Shown: in pieces, positions 1 through 13,125 of the stretch
How positions within the stretch are numbered: position 1 is the stretch's first letter
Layout: each line of letters begins with the position of its first letter
NCBI RefSeq assembly: GCF_000189635.1
Contig: NW_002476291.1
Location: 6,907 to 70,906 of the forward strand
Source: Tetrahymena thermophila SB210
Taxonomy: Eukaryota > Ciliophora > Oligohymenophorea > Hymenostomatida > Tetrahymenidae
Reading direction: 5' to 3'
Length of the DNA stretch: 64,000 bases
Position numbers and translations under genes: made by a program
Notes under the pieces: model-generated
Seen by the model: the letters and a program-made list of their open reading frames with translations, nothing else
Told to the model about the DNA's origin: nothing
The model's database searches: none

Positions 1-245
1 TGAATATAAAAACGTGTAAAAATGAAAAAATGGTGAACTATATTTTTGAGTTCGCATTGCCAATATCCTTTATATACAGTCTAATTTAAATTAATTGAAA
101 ATGTATAACTCCAAAAAAAAATTGGCTTTAAAAAATTTAGGATTAAATAAAATAATTATTTTCATTTAAAGAATTATTATTGAAAAAGACAAACATAATA
201 ATTAAATTAAAGAAAACAAGCTTTACATTTAAATAGTATAATAAT
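1..245. other. 3' flank of first receptor gene
   Basis: No gene is seen. The part nearest the gene (about 90-245) is alignable with 6990-7139, the 3' flank of the second receptor copy, so the tandem duplication includes downstream DNA. The first 90 bases are AT-rich with no recognised feature. Confidence 0.6.
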
Positions 246-3200
246 TCAAAAATGCTATATAAAAGAAAAATAAGCTTATCTATCAAATTAATCTCTTTTG
301 TAAACTAAGTACTAAATTATTTTTTCTGCAGAATAAAATACTTTGATTATTTCTTAATCATTCCATATAAATGTTTCGTTTGCACATTCCTCAATAAAGT
401 TGCTTCCTCTTCTATTAGAAAAAATAATAACTTATATATTAAATGCTGATAATAAATTGCACAAACTGAGAAATAAATTATTTTTAGATATTTAAATATT
501 TTCAGTTTAATATAAAATTAGTTTTATGCTTAAATTATTATCTTGGTATTACCCATGTTATTAAAAATAATTATTTTTTTTAGAGGAAAGAAATTTTCTC
601 TCTACTAATTTGTACCCTATTTATTTGGATATGAGTTAGCTCAGAGCCTATCTCATAAAATAATGAAAAGTTTAATTTTTTTAATTGGAATATTAATCCT
701 GCTCTTAATCATTTATGATATCTCTGTGATGATCTTGGATTATTTAATTATTTTCATTATTGTTTTCTTAGTCATTTAGCTAGAATTTAAAATCTTATTG
801 GCTTTAAAAATTTTTAATTGGATTATTATTACACTTTATTAGAGAGTTCTATTGTGTTTTAATTTATTAAGATTCAATATGTTAATCTTACTAAGTAATT
901 ATTTCAGGATTATTCTCAAAATTATTTTGCTAATTTTCTTCATAAATATCAATAGAAGAATAAAATTTATGTTTTTCATTTGAAGGAAAAAGTTAGCTTT
1001 TCTATTAAATGAAATAAAAGCTATCAAAGTATTTAGTTGAATTTCGTTTTGGATTTTCTTCTTAATTATTTTACTATCCTGTAAACTCGGCACTTGAATC
1101 TGATTCAAACAACTCTATAGAATTGTTTTGCATTAAAATATTAGTTAGTTATGTATTTGATCTATAACTCAATTTATAATATTGAAGCTACTAGTTTAGA
1201 TTTAAATTAAATGATTCATTTTAAAAAAACATTTTATTTAAATCATTTACAAATTATTATTTTTACAATTTAAGCTAACTAGTCCTTATCAAAGGCATAT
1301 ATTATTAGACAGAGTTCGTTTATAAATCATTTAAAGAAATAGAGACACTATCATCTTTTTTCACTAAAGCTTCTTCAATAAGTTTTATAAATAGTTATAA
1401 TTGATCAAAGGAAAAATTTTAATTATCATTTTCTTCATAATAATAATTATTTTATTTATTTAATGATAATTTATGTATATTTTGTAGTGGTTGGTTAATT
1501 TCAAATGAAATCACTATTTTAATATTTTTATTTTTATTAAATCTTTGTTGTTGCTCTTTGATAGATTTATCTTGGATCTTAAATAAATCAAATATTTATT
1601 ACAATTTAAAAATAATTCTGTAGGGCATATTTGACATTAAGCATTTGCTTTTCTCGAGAATAGATGTCAGAATATAAGCAGCCTTTTTATATTACTTTGT
1701 AAATATTAGATATTCAGCATAATTAAACTAAATATAAACATATAAATTATTTGTAGGCATATTTAAAAGTGAGAGTACATTCTTTTGACTAGAAATAACT
1801 TTTCCTCTATGATTCAATTCATTTGATTAATCTTATTTCTTATATTTCTTACTTTAAAGTATACTTGTTTTTTTTTGTGGTTAGTTTTTTGAATTAAAGA
1901 TATTTTATGAATTTTCTAAAATCATGTGCTATGACATTAATATATTATTATTGCTTTCATGATTGAAAATCTTAGGAGAATTTACATATTTTTTAGGAGA
2001 ATCAAAAAATTCATGTGTATTTTAATTTACAATACTGCTAAATTTTAGACCTGTTTTTTCAGAAATTCTTTCTTTTGTAATTTTTTTTTTTGGAGTGTTG
2101 CTTTCAATTATTTTTTTTTGGAATTGCTCATGCTAATTTTTAACTATTTTTTTAGATTGCTAAATTCTTTAATAAGCCTTTTTAAGTTTATTCATATTAT
2201 AATAGCATTTAGATAATATACATTCACAAATTACTTTTATTTTTTCTTAGCATGGTAAAATAGACTATAGAGGTATTAATTCTTTAGTGAGTTGCTTAAT
2301 TTGTTCCCAAAAGCTATAAAGGAATTTCTATTATTAATCATTACTGAAGTCTTATTATTAAATAATCAAAGCGATTAAATAATTAAGTTTTCTAAATATT
2401 AAATTAGAAATAAGTACTTATAATTCTTGATATTATTCATCTTCTTTGTTAAGATCTTCTATTTAAAATATATTATTAGTAAAAATGCCATTGCCATTGC
2501 CAGATTTATTTTTTTAATTAAAATTATTTATAATAGAGGACTCTATTAGGCCGATGCGGGAATTATTTTTTGGCTATTTTAATTTACTTTAATTTATTTA
2601 GATATTAAATAGACTTAAATGATTGATATTTGATATATTAATACATTAATCTTTCATTTTATTTTGTAAATTTGTCATATTGTTATCTATATTTTAGTCA
2701 CTAAAAGAATATGGCTGCAGGATATTAAGGAATTTAATGTTTTCTGTTTTATCACAAAACTCTTGAATTTCATACTTAGCGCAGATAATTGAAGATTAAA
2801 AATGCTCCATAGACTGAAAGTAGTGTTTCTGATTTAACAAAATACATCCAATATTATTATGTGCTATTCCTAGTGCATAGTAATTATTAAATTTTTAAAA
2901 AAATTTAACTTTTTTATTGAGATCAATTAATGTTTTTCCTTCGTTTTCTATGAAAAAATGCTCACTCAAATATTAAAGCTACTAAAATAGATTATAAAAA
3001 CTATTATAAAGCATCCTAGTTTCTTTAGAAAGAAATATTTCATCTGCATTTTATTAAAATTCAATAATAATTTCATTTATATCGCATTGCTTTTAAAGTA
3101 AATTAATTCTTTGCAGTATCTAAGTCAATTTATCAATAGGTTTATAAACCTAATTTTTGACAAGACGTAAATATTAAAATATTGCGCAAAATAACAACAA

Positions 3201-5102
3201 ACCAAGGATTGAAATACAAATAGAAGATATAATTAAGATAATCGTAGACAGTTAAATTAATTATTAAGTTTGTGCTCTTAAATCTTCATCTGAAATCATG
3301 TTAATTTATAAATAAACATATTCAAGTTATTGACCTTAAATTCCTAAATAGCTAGCTATGTGATTGGGGATATCATCGAAACCAATGATTGGATTTATAA
3401 TTACTTTGTAAATAGATTAATTTCTCTTGTAATCAAAAATCACTTAATATTAACTTTAATTCATCATTTATATTAAAGTGGTTTTAGTGTTATTTGAGGT
3501 ATTAAAAATCCATTTTTTATAGTTATTACTGATCAAATTTTGAAAATACTAAGATTACTACTAATCCTCCAAAAATTCAAGCTCAATGTTATAAAAATTA
3601 TCTATTTATTTAATTTAAGAAAATTTGTACTCATTGATAGAGTTATAAACTATTTAAAGTGTCCTTGGGTCAATTACATAATACTATTTTGATGATTGGA
3701 TAACATTTTAGAAATAGTTTGACAAATTAGAAAGCATAGCATCTAAGCATTAGACATGATGGATTTCTATCTTTTTAGTTTATGGATTTAAATATAAGGA
3801 TTTCTAGCATCCAAACTATGATAAATATGGAACATTACTTCCAAATGATAAACTTGGCTAATTCATGTAAAATGAAGTTTAATTAAGGCTATTTTAATAC
3901 CAAAACCTAGTTCTAGGATCATATTAATGTATTGCATTTATATTTTATTTATCAATCGCATTAGATAGTGTCGTATTAGAGAAAGTAGAAAAAAAAAATC
4001 CATCACCATACGCTTAAAAAATAGCCTTATAAGGAATTGCTTCAAATTCCTAATCCGCAAGGTAGACTCTGCTTTGATACCCAATAGATCTTATGATTGG
4101 ACTTATTTATGTATAGTTTTAAACAATTATTTTTTTTTGATTATCTAAGTTATTCATATACACTTCATCCTAAATATACCTATATAATCAAATTACAAAA
4201 TAAATTTTAGCAAAATCAATATTAAATTCGTAATTAATGTTAGGGGGATGAAAATTAATTTCAAAATACTATTCTAGAGTTAAATCCCTTTTTAAAATTA
4301 ATTGGCTCAACGTAATCAAAAAAAAAAAAGATTTTGTATCTCTGGTTGTAGAAAAGCATAAATATAGATTATATTACTTTAATTTGTTAGGATTTTAAAT
4401 TATAACTAACCAATAAAAAAGACTTTGATCAATATATTATTTGTTATATTTACTAAACAATAATATTAATGTATAAAGCCAAAGTAAATTAAGAAATATA
4501 TTTGTATTATTTTAAGAACTATTTTTTTAAATAAGGTAGTAAAAATGCATTTTTAATGCGTCTATTTTAAAATAGCATTCTAACTGTTAGATATTTAAAA
4601 AAATCTTTTAAATATAATATAAAAATATATTGTTTAATTGATTAAAAGTGAATGTTTAGTAATTCTACTCCATTAAATTTTAATCTTGAATATTTATTAT
4701 AAAAATTTAATTTAAGATGATTTACCAAGCATCTACTAAAAAGGAGTTTTTTAAAGCTAATTTTGTAAGAGCTTAGTCCTCAAGGTTTACATATGCAAGG
4801 ATATTGTTCAAGAAAGATTTATGATGCGTTGGATTATATATTACCTTTCCTCTAACAACTTTATCAGAAAATGAGTTCATGATGTTTAGGAAATAAGGGA
4901 ATTTATAGATTTCTTTGCTCAAGCGATATGAGATGAATTGAGTATGAGAAGAGCTAAATTTTACTTTATCATTGAATAAATTATCACAATACTCTTATAT
5001 ATAAATATTATTTTAATGAAGGGCTATCAACAAACTCCCAATCGCGCTTAAAAAAGCTAGAGTTATAGGAACTATTATTATGGTAAATAGACTAATAAGC
5101 AT
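246..5102 (-). CDS. dCache-TPR-vWA-like receptor, copy 1
   Basis: Two exons, 4726-5102 and 246-4179, with one GT..AG intron (4180-4725, phase 2). Read with TAA/TAG as Gln they give exactly 1437 codons (1436 residues) ending at TGA. Residues about 5-28 are a hydrophobic signal-anchor. Residues about 30-430 form an extracytoplasmic dCache region with YDPRTRFWY (Y212, R217, W219, Y220), the spacing of the amino-acid-binding dCache signature. D272 in CLDAML is a candidate further ligand residue. A second membrane helix lies at about 437-463, followed by a HAMP-like KPIDKL stretch. TPR-like helices are at about 556-590 (GIAHNNIG), 775-810 and 945-980. The C-terminus (about 1005-1436) has the strand/helix order of a vWA domain without its metal-binding DxSxS, interrupted by a Gln/Asn-rich insert. 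A plasma-membrane sensor is inferred; the output partner is unknown. Confidence 0.88.
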
Positions 5103-5309
5103 ATCAATACAATTTTCTTATTTTTTGTTTTCAGAAATTATATTTTTATATTTTAGATGAAAAATATCAAATTTCATTTATAAATTTACTTTCTGAATTT
5201 ATATGTCATTATTGATTGACTATTCGAAAAGCTTATTCTGATTTTAAAATTCAATAAACATTTTCAATATTCATATGATAGGTTTTAATTTCAATAAGGG
5301 TTACTAGTA

Positions 5310-5420
5310 AATTCACTATTGGTCCTTACCTTAAAAAGACTAGAGTAATTTATTAGAATTACTATTAAGGTAAATAATTTAATAAGTAATTAAAAAAATT
5401 AACTTATTTTTGTTTTCAAT
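5310..5420 (-). pseudogene. Decayed duplicate of receptor exon 1 start
   Basis: This stretch resembles 4995-5135, the start of the copy 1 receptor gene and its 5' flank: aaaaagactagag against aaaagctagag, then attactattaaggtaaat against actattattatggtaaat, then a shared run into ttttgttttca. It has no usable ATG or frame. Upstream of copy 2 the neighbouring sequence (about 12235-12280) continues as if this piece were absent, so it was lost there or gained here. It is probably an old local duplication of the gene start. Confidence 0.5.
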
Positions 5421-5950
5421 AATACATTTAAACTAATTTTTTGCATATTAAATTAAGATAGCCAAATTTTATTCTACTTAAAGCTAGCTTACTTTTTTTC
5501 TCATTGTATTGTGCAATCAAATTTTTTTTAATCTTTTGAATAAATTACAACAAAAGCAATTAATTAATGATTCTTTACTTAATTATCATTGATTTTAATG
5601 ATATATGTAATTAAAGCTATATAAACACTCACATTTCTTTACATTTCAAATTATTATTTTAAAATATAAATAATAATATTTTTTTTATTGTTTGTTGAGC
5701 TTTTGTAAATTTAAACTAAATAGAGTATTAAGAAAAGTGAGTTATTTCTTTAAATATGTTCAATTTTGTGTATTAATAATATCAAACATGTGGTTATTAA
5801 ATTAAATTTTACTAACATATCAATAAATTAATATAATTATTTGTTTCCTTATCTTTTTTAAGACAAAATATTTTTCTAAATGTTAAAAAAATATTTTTTT
5901 AATTTAAAAATAAATTTAAACCTGATTTTTTATATTATTTATAAATTATT

Positions 5951-6502
5951 AAAAATAATAAAAAAACAATTTTATTTTTTCATTTTTAATTACAAAAATA
6001 TCTTTTAAAATAATGTTACATATTTATATTTTTTGAAATCCATTTTATCTAAGAAACTCTTTAATTAAATGGATGAAGAGAAATTAGAGGATAGAACTAA
6101 TTAATTATTTTTTCATTTTTAATTTCAAAAATATCTTTTAAAATAATGTTACATATTTATATTTTGCGAAATCCAATTTATTTAAGAAACTCTTTAACTA
6201 AATTGATGAAGAAAAATTAGAGGATAGAACTAATTAATAAATATTGAATTTTTATTTATACTTGATTAATATTAACTGTATCAATTTTTTTATTTAGTTT
6301 ATAATATTGCAAACTACTATTTTAATACTATTTATGAATTATTAAAAATAATTATAAAAACTAATTTTATTTTTTTATTTTTAATTACAAAAATATATTT
6401 TAAAATAATGTTACATATTTATATTTTGTGAAATCTAATTTATTTAAGAAACTCTTTAAATAAATTGATGAAGATAAATTAGAGGATATAAACATTAATA
6501 AA
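5951..6502. repeat. Three degenerate tandem repeats, about 140-160 nt each
   Basis: Three copies (about 5951-6107, 6108-6240 and 6333-6502) share tttttaattacaaaaatat, aaataatgttacatattta and the block taagaaactctttaa..gatgaag..aaattagagga. Degraded relatives occur near 12775-12895 and 19060-19180, also next to receptor genes. No coding potential is seen. The sharp conservation of the taagaaactc block could reflect recent copying or a structured element. Confidence 0.65.
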
Positions 6503-7139
6503 TTTTTTATTTTTATTTATTCTTGCTGCTCAATTTTTTGATTTATTTTTTAATATTGCAAAATGCTTTAATATTTAAATTAAGATATTATTCCAATAAA
6601 TGTTATATTCTATTCCATTTTAAATTCAAAATACTGTAAATGCTCATTAATTAAGGCATTTTTTTCTTAAATTTTTTTTTTTTCGATTATGGTTTACCAT
6701 TTGGTACTCAATTAATTTGGGGGAGGGGCTTGGTGAGAATTAATGAGGATTAACAATATTTTATTTTTATAAAATTATGTATGCCTATTTTCATATATAT
6801 ATTCCTTAATAACCATTTTAAATTTAAAAAAACATGTCAAATAAAACAAAACAATTAAATCAATTAAGAAGAAAATTATTCTTGTAGTAGTATTTCCACA
6901 ATAACTTTAATCCTTGAAGTGCTATTTAATTTAAAGTAATATAATTTTTAAAGAAAAGAGAACCTTCAAAACAATCTAATTTGATTTAATTCAAAATGTT
7001 TTATTACAAAAAAAAATTAATTGTTAATTTTTCCTTAAATAAATAAAATAATTTTCATAAGAAAGAATTATTATTGAAAGAGACAAACATAAAAAGTAAA
7101 TTAAAGAAAACAAGCTTTTCATTTAAATAGTATAATAAT

Positions 7140-10100
7140 TCAAAAATGCTATATAAAAGAAAAATAAGCTTATCTATCAAATTAATCTCTTTTGTAAACT
7201 AAGTATTAAACTATTTTTTCTGCAGAATAAAATACTTTGATTAATTCTTAATCATTCCATATAAATGTTTCGTTTGCACATTCCTCAATAAAGTTGCTTC
7301 CTCTTCTATTAGAAAAAATAATAACTTATATATTAAATGCTGATAATAAATTGCACAAACTGAGAAATAAATTATTTTTAGATATTTAAATATTTTCAGT
7401 TTAATATAAAATTAGTTTTATGCTTAAATTATTTTCTGAGAATTACTCATCTTGTTATTAAAAATAATTATTTTTTTTAGAGGAACGAAATTTTCTTTCA
7501 ACTAATTTGTATCCTATTTATTCAGATATGAGTTAGCTCAGAGCTTATCTCATAAAATAATGAAAAGTTTAATTTTTTTAATTGAAATATTAATTCTGCT
7601 CTTTTTCATTTATGCTACTATCTCTGTGATTATCTTGGATCATTTAATTATTCTCACTATTGTTTTCTAAGTCAAATATATTTTTAAGCTAGAATTTAAT
7701 ATCTTATTGGCTTAAAAAATTTTTAATTGGGTTATTATTACACTATATTTGAGAATTCTATTGTGTTTTAATTTATTAAGATTCAATATGTTAATTTAAC
7801 TAATTAATTATTTCAGGATTCTTATCAATATTTTTTTGCTAATTTTCTTCATAAATACCAACAGAAGAATAAAATTTATGTTTTTCATTTGAAGAAAAAA
7901 GTTAATTTTTCTATTTAATGAAATAAAAGCTTTCAAAGTATTTAGTTTTATTTCGTTTTGGATTTTCTTATAAATTATTTTACTAACCAGTAAACTCGGC
8001 ACTTAAGTCTGATTCGAATAACTCTAAAGAATTCATTTGCATTTAAATATTAGTTATTTATGAATTTGATCTAAAACTCAATTTATAATGTTGAAGTTAC
8101 TAGTTTTGATTTAAATCAAATGATTCATTCTAAATAAAAATTTTATTTAAATCATTTTCAATTTATTATTTTTAAAATTTAAGCTAACTAGTTTTTATTA
8201 ATGGCATATATTATTAGACAGAGTTCCTTTATAAATCATTTAAAGAAATAGACACACTATCATCTTTTTTCACTAAAGCTTCTTCAATAATTTGTTTAAA
8301 TAGTTTTAGTTGATCAAAGGAAAAATTTTAATTATCATTTTCTTGATAATAATAATTATTTTATTTATTTAATGATATTTAAAGTATATCTTGCTATGGT
8401 TGGTTAATCTCAAATGAAATCACTATTTTAATATTTTTATTTTTATTAAATCTTTGTTATTGCTCTTTGAAAGATTTATCTTGGATCTTAAATTAATCAA
8501 ATATTTACTATAATTTAAAAATAATTCTGTAGGGCATATTTGACATTAAGCATTTGCTTTTTTCGAGAATAGATGTTAGAATATAAGCAGCCTTTTTATA
8601 TTACTTTGTAAATATTAGATATTCTGCATAATTAAACTATATAAATTCATATAAATTATTCGTAGGCACATTTAAAAGTGAGAGTTCATTGATTTGACTA
8701 GAAATCCCTTTTCCTCTATAATTGAATTGATTTGATTAATCTTATTTCTTAAATTTCTTACTTTAAAGAATACTCGATTTTTTTTATGATTAGTTTTTTG
8801 AATTAAAAATATTTTGAGAATATTCTAAAATCATTTGCTATGACATTATTGTAATATTATTGCTTTCATTATTGAAAAACTTAGGAGAATTTACATATTT
8901 TTTAGGAGAATCAATAACGTCGTAATTTCCAAAATTGCTATATTTGAGACCTGTCTTTTCAAAAATTCGTTCTTTTGTAATTTTTTTTTTTGGAGTACTG
9001 CATTCAATTATTTTTTTTTGGAATTGCTCATGCTAATTTTTAACTATTTTTTTAGATTGTTAAATTCTTTAATAAGCCTTTTTAAACTTATTCATATTAT
9101 AATAGCATTTAGACAATATACATTCACAAATTGCTTTTATATTTTCTTAGCATGGTAACATAGAATATAGCGGTAGTAATTCTTTTGTTAATTGTTTAAT
9201 TTCTTACCAGAAATTATAAAGGAATTTCTGTTATTAATCATTACTCAAGTCTTATTATTAAACAATCAAAGCGAAAATATAATTTATTTTTCTAAATATC
9301 AAATTTGAAATAAGTTCTTACAATTCTTGATATTACTCATCTTCTTTGTTAAGATGTTCTAATTAAATTATATTTTTAGTAAAAGTGCCATTACCAGATT
9401 TATTTTTTTAATTATTATTATTTAAAATTGAGGACTCAGTTAAGCCGATACGAGAATTTTTTTTTGGCTATTTTAATTTACTTTAATTTATTTATATGAT
9501 ATTAAATTGGCTTAACTGATTGGTATTTGATATATTAATACATTTATCTTTTGTTTTATTTTGATGTTCAAATGAAAATGTTTATCTATTTAAATTTGGC
9601 ATATTCTTATTTATATTTTAGTCGCTAAAAGAATATGGCTGCATAATATTTAGGAATTTAATATTTTCTGTTTTAGCACAAAACTCTTAAATTTCATACT
9701 TAGCACAGATAATTGAAGATTAAAAATGCTCCATAGACTGAAAGTAGTGTTTCTGATTTAACAAAATACATCCAATATTATTATGTGCTATTCCTAGTGC
9801 ATATTAATTATTAAATTTTTTAAAAAAGTTAACTTTTTTATTGAGATCAATTAGTGTTTTTCCTTCGTTTTCTATGAAAAAATGCTCACTCAAATATTAA
9901 AGCTATTAAAATAGATCATAAAAACTATTATAAAGCATCCTAGTTTCTTTCGAAAGAAATATTTCATCAGCATTTTATTAAAATTCAACAATAATTTCAT
10001 TTATATCACATAGCTTTTAAAGCAAGTTAATCCTTTACAGTATCTAAGTTAATTTATCAATAGGCTATTTAACCTAATTTTTGACAAGAAGTAAGTATTA

Positions 10101-12049
10101 AAATATTGCATAAAATAACAACAAACCAAGGATTGAAATACAAATAGAAGATATAATTAAGATAATGGTAGACAGTTAAATTAATTATTTAGTTTCTGCT
10201 CTTAAATTTTCATCTGAAATCATGCTAATTTATAAATAAACATATTCAAGTTATTGACCTTCATTTTCTAAGTAGCGAGTTATGTGCTAGGGGATATCAT
10301 CATATCCAATGATGGGACTAATAATTACTTTGTAAACTGACTAATTCCTCTTGTAATCAAAAATCACTTAATATTAGCTCTAATTCATCATTTATTTTAA
10401 AGTGGTTTTAGTGTTATTTGAGGTATTAAAAATCCATTTATTGTAGTTATTGCTGATCAAATTTTGAAAATACTATGATTACTATTAGTCCTCCAAAAAT
10501 TGAAGCTCAACGTTATAAAAATTATCTATTTATGTAATTGAAGAAAAATTGTACTCATCCATAGAGTTATAAACTATTTAAAGCGTCCTTGGGTCAATTA
10601 CATAATACTCTTCTGATGATTCGATAACATTTTAGAAATAGTTTGACAAATTAGAAAGCATAGCATCTAAGCATTAGATATGATGGATTTCTACTTTTTT
10701 AGTTTATGGATTTAAATATAATGATTTCTAGCATCCAAACTATGATAAATATGGTTCATGGCTTCCAAATGATAAATTAGGCGAATTCATGTAAAATGAA
10801 GTTTAATTAAGGCTATTTTAATACCAAAACCTAGTTCTAGGATCATATTAATGTTTTGCATTTATACTTTATTTATCAATCACATTAGATAGTGTCGTAT
10901 TAGAGAAAGTAGAAAAAAAAAACCCATCACCATACGCTTAAAAAATTGCCTTATAAGGAATTGCTTCAAATTCCTAATCCGCAAGGTAGACTCTGCTTTG
11001 ATACCCAATAGATCTTATGATGGGACTTACTTATGTATAGTTTTTAACAACTATTTTCTTTTGATGATCTAAGTTACTCATATACACTTCATCCTAAGTA
11101 TACCTATAAAATCAAATTAAATAATAAATTTTAGTGAAATCAGTTTTAAATTTGTAATCAATAAATGTTTTTATTAATTAAGTAATATTAAGGGGGATCA
11201 AAATTGTTCTAAATTTCAAAATACTATTGTATTAAGAAATCAATATAAAAGTTCATTGGCTCAATCTAATTAAAAAAAAAAATTTTGCATCTCTGGTTAT
11301 ATATAAGTATAAATATACATTGTACCGCTTTAATTTTTTAGGAGTTTAAATTAGAACTAATCAATAAAAAAGACTTAACTTGTTACATTATTTTTTATAT
11401 TCACTAAACAATTATATTTTATTATTAAGTCAATGTAAATAAATAACTTCGAGTTATTTTAAGAGCTCTATTTTTAGAATAAGGTAGTAAAAATACATAT
11501 TAAGGTTCTAATTTTTAAAATAATATTCTAACAGTTAGATATTTTAAAATTTTAAAAATATTTTATAAAAATAGATTGTTTGTTATATTGATTAAATGTA
11601 AGTTTCATAATTCTGCTTCATTAAATAAATATTGGATTTGTATAATTAAAATTTAATTTTATGATGGTTTACCAAGCATCTACTAAAAAGGAGTTTTTTA
11701 AAGCTAAATTTGTAAGAGCTTAGTCCTCAAAGTTAGCATATGCAAGGATATTGTTCAATAAAGATTTATGATGCATAGGATTATATATTACCTTTCCTCT
11801 AACCACTTTATCAGAAAATGAGTTAATGATGTTTAGGAAATAAGGGAATTTATAAATTTCTTTGCTCAAACGATATGATATGAATTGAGTATGAGAAGAG
11901 CTAAATTTTACTTTATCATTAAATAAATTATCACAATACTCTTATATATAAAGATTATTTTAATGAAGGGATATCAACAAACTCACAATCGCACTTAAAA
12001 AAGCTAGAGTTATAGGAACTATTATTAAGATAAATAACCTAATGAGCAT
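7140..12049 (-). CDS. dCache-TPR-vWA-like receptor, copy 2
   Basis: Exons 11673-12049 and 7140-11103 with a phase-2 intron at 11104-11672; total 1447 codons (1446 residues) ending at TGA. The first exon is 377 nt in all three copies. The order of parts matches copy 1: signal-anchor, dCache with the same YDPRTRFWY motif, second membrane helix, HAMP-like linker, TPR-like helices and degenerate vWA-like C-terminus. It is clearly the closest relative of copy 1; differences include small in-frame indels (for example an added LKNIF-containing segment near 7680 and a longer linker near 9560-9600). Spot checks at the indels kept the frame. Introns and flanks also align, so the duplication is recent relative to copy 3. 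Confidence 0.87.
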
Positions 12050-13125
12050 TTTAATACAATTTTCTACTTTTTTTTTTCAGTATATGAATTTATATTGTTA
12101 TATTTTAGATAAAAATTATCAAATTTCATTTATAAATTTTCTTTATGAGAATACCTATGTCATTTGTTGAGTATTATAAAAGCTTTCTCTAACTTTAAAA
12201 TTCAATAAACTTTTAAAAATATTCATATAATAATTTTTACTTTCAATTAAGGGAAATTACTAATTTTAGTTTTCAATAATGAGTTTAAACTAATCTTTTG
12301 CATATAAAACTAAGACTACAAAATTTTATTCTAATTAAGAGCTTACTTTTTTTCTCATTGAATTATGCAATCAAATTTTTTTATTTATTTTTTGAGTAGA
12401 TTACGATAATTGTAATGACTATTTATTTAAATATCATTGACTTCTTTAAGATGTGTAATCTTTGCTTTTTGAAAATGCACATTTATTTACAGTTTCAAAT
12501 TATTGTTTTAGAATATAAATGAAAATCATTTCTTTTTTTAGTTTTTTCTAATTATTTGTTGAGTTTTTGTAAATTTAAACATATACAGTATTAAGAAAAG
12601 TGAGCTATCCATTTTTTTTTGTGTTAATGATAAAAAAAAGTGATTATTATTATCTATTTTTAAGACTAAATATTTTTCTAAATGTTAAAAAATTATTTTT
12701 GTAACTTAAAAATAAATTTAGACTTGGTTTTAATATTATTTATAAATCATTTAAAATAAATAAATAATTAATTATAAAAAAAATTTTATTTTTTCATTTT
12801 TAATTTAAAAATGTATTTTAATATAATAAATGCCACATAGTTATATTTTTGAAACCTAATTTATTTAAGAAACTCGATATAAATAATTAAATTATTTTTT
12901 ATTTTTATTTATGCATCAATTTTTTGATGTATTTTTTAATAATTCAAAGTGATTTTATATACTATAAATCCTCATAAATTCTCACCATCAAACATAAATT
13001 TTCACCATATTTTCTGAATATTTATTTTAATTATTTTAAGTATAAATAATTAAAAAATTATATATATGAGAAATATATAAATTACAATTAATAAGGAGGG
13101 ACCTTAATATATACCAATTAAATAT
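12050..13125. other. Intergenic spacer between receptor copies 2 and 3
   Basis: No gene is seen. The first 700 nt align with the 5' flank of copy 1. A degraded copy of the 5951-6502 repeat lies near 12775-12895. The rest is simple A/T sequence leading to the stop of copy 3. Confidence 0.55.

Larger units (their letters stand above)
5103..7139. other. Intergenic spacer between receptor copies 1 and 2
   Basis: No intact gene is seen. It holds the 5' flank of copy 1 (about 5103-5900, alignable with 12050-12760 upstream of copy 2), a decayed exon-1 copy, a set of tandem repeats, an isolated G-rich patch at about 6716-6736, and the 3' flank of copy 2. Promoter positions cannot be called. Confidence 0.6.

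Noticed and set aside
899-1108. Minus-strand standard-code frame of 69 codons (and its twin at 7808-8002)
   Set aside because: It lies in the wrong frame over the receptor C-terminus; the true frame there is open in the ciliate code for more than 1400 codons.
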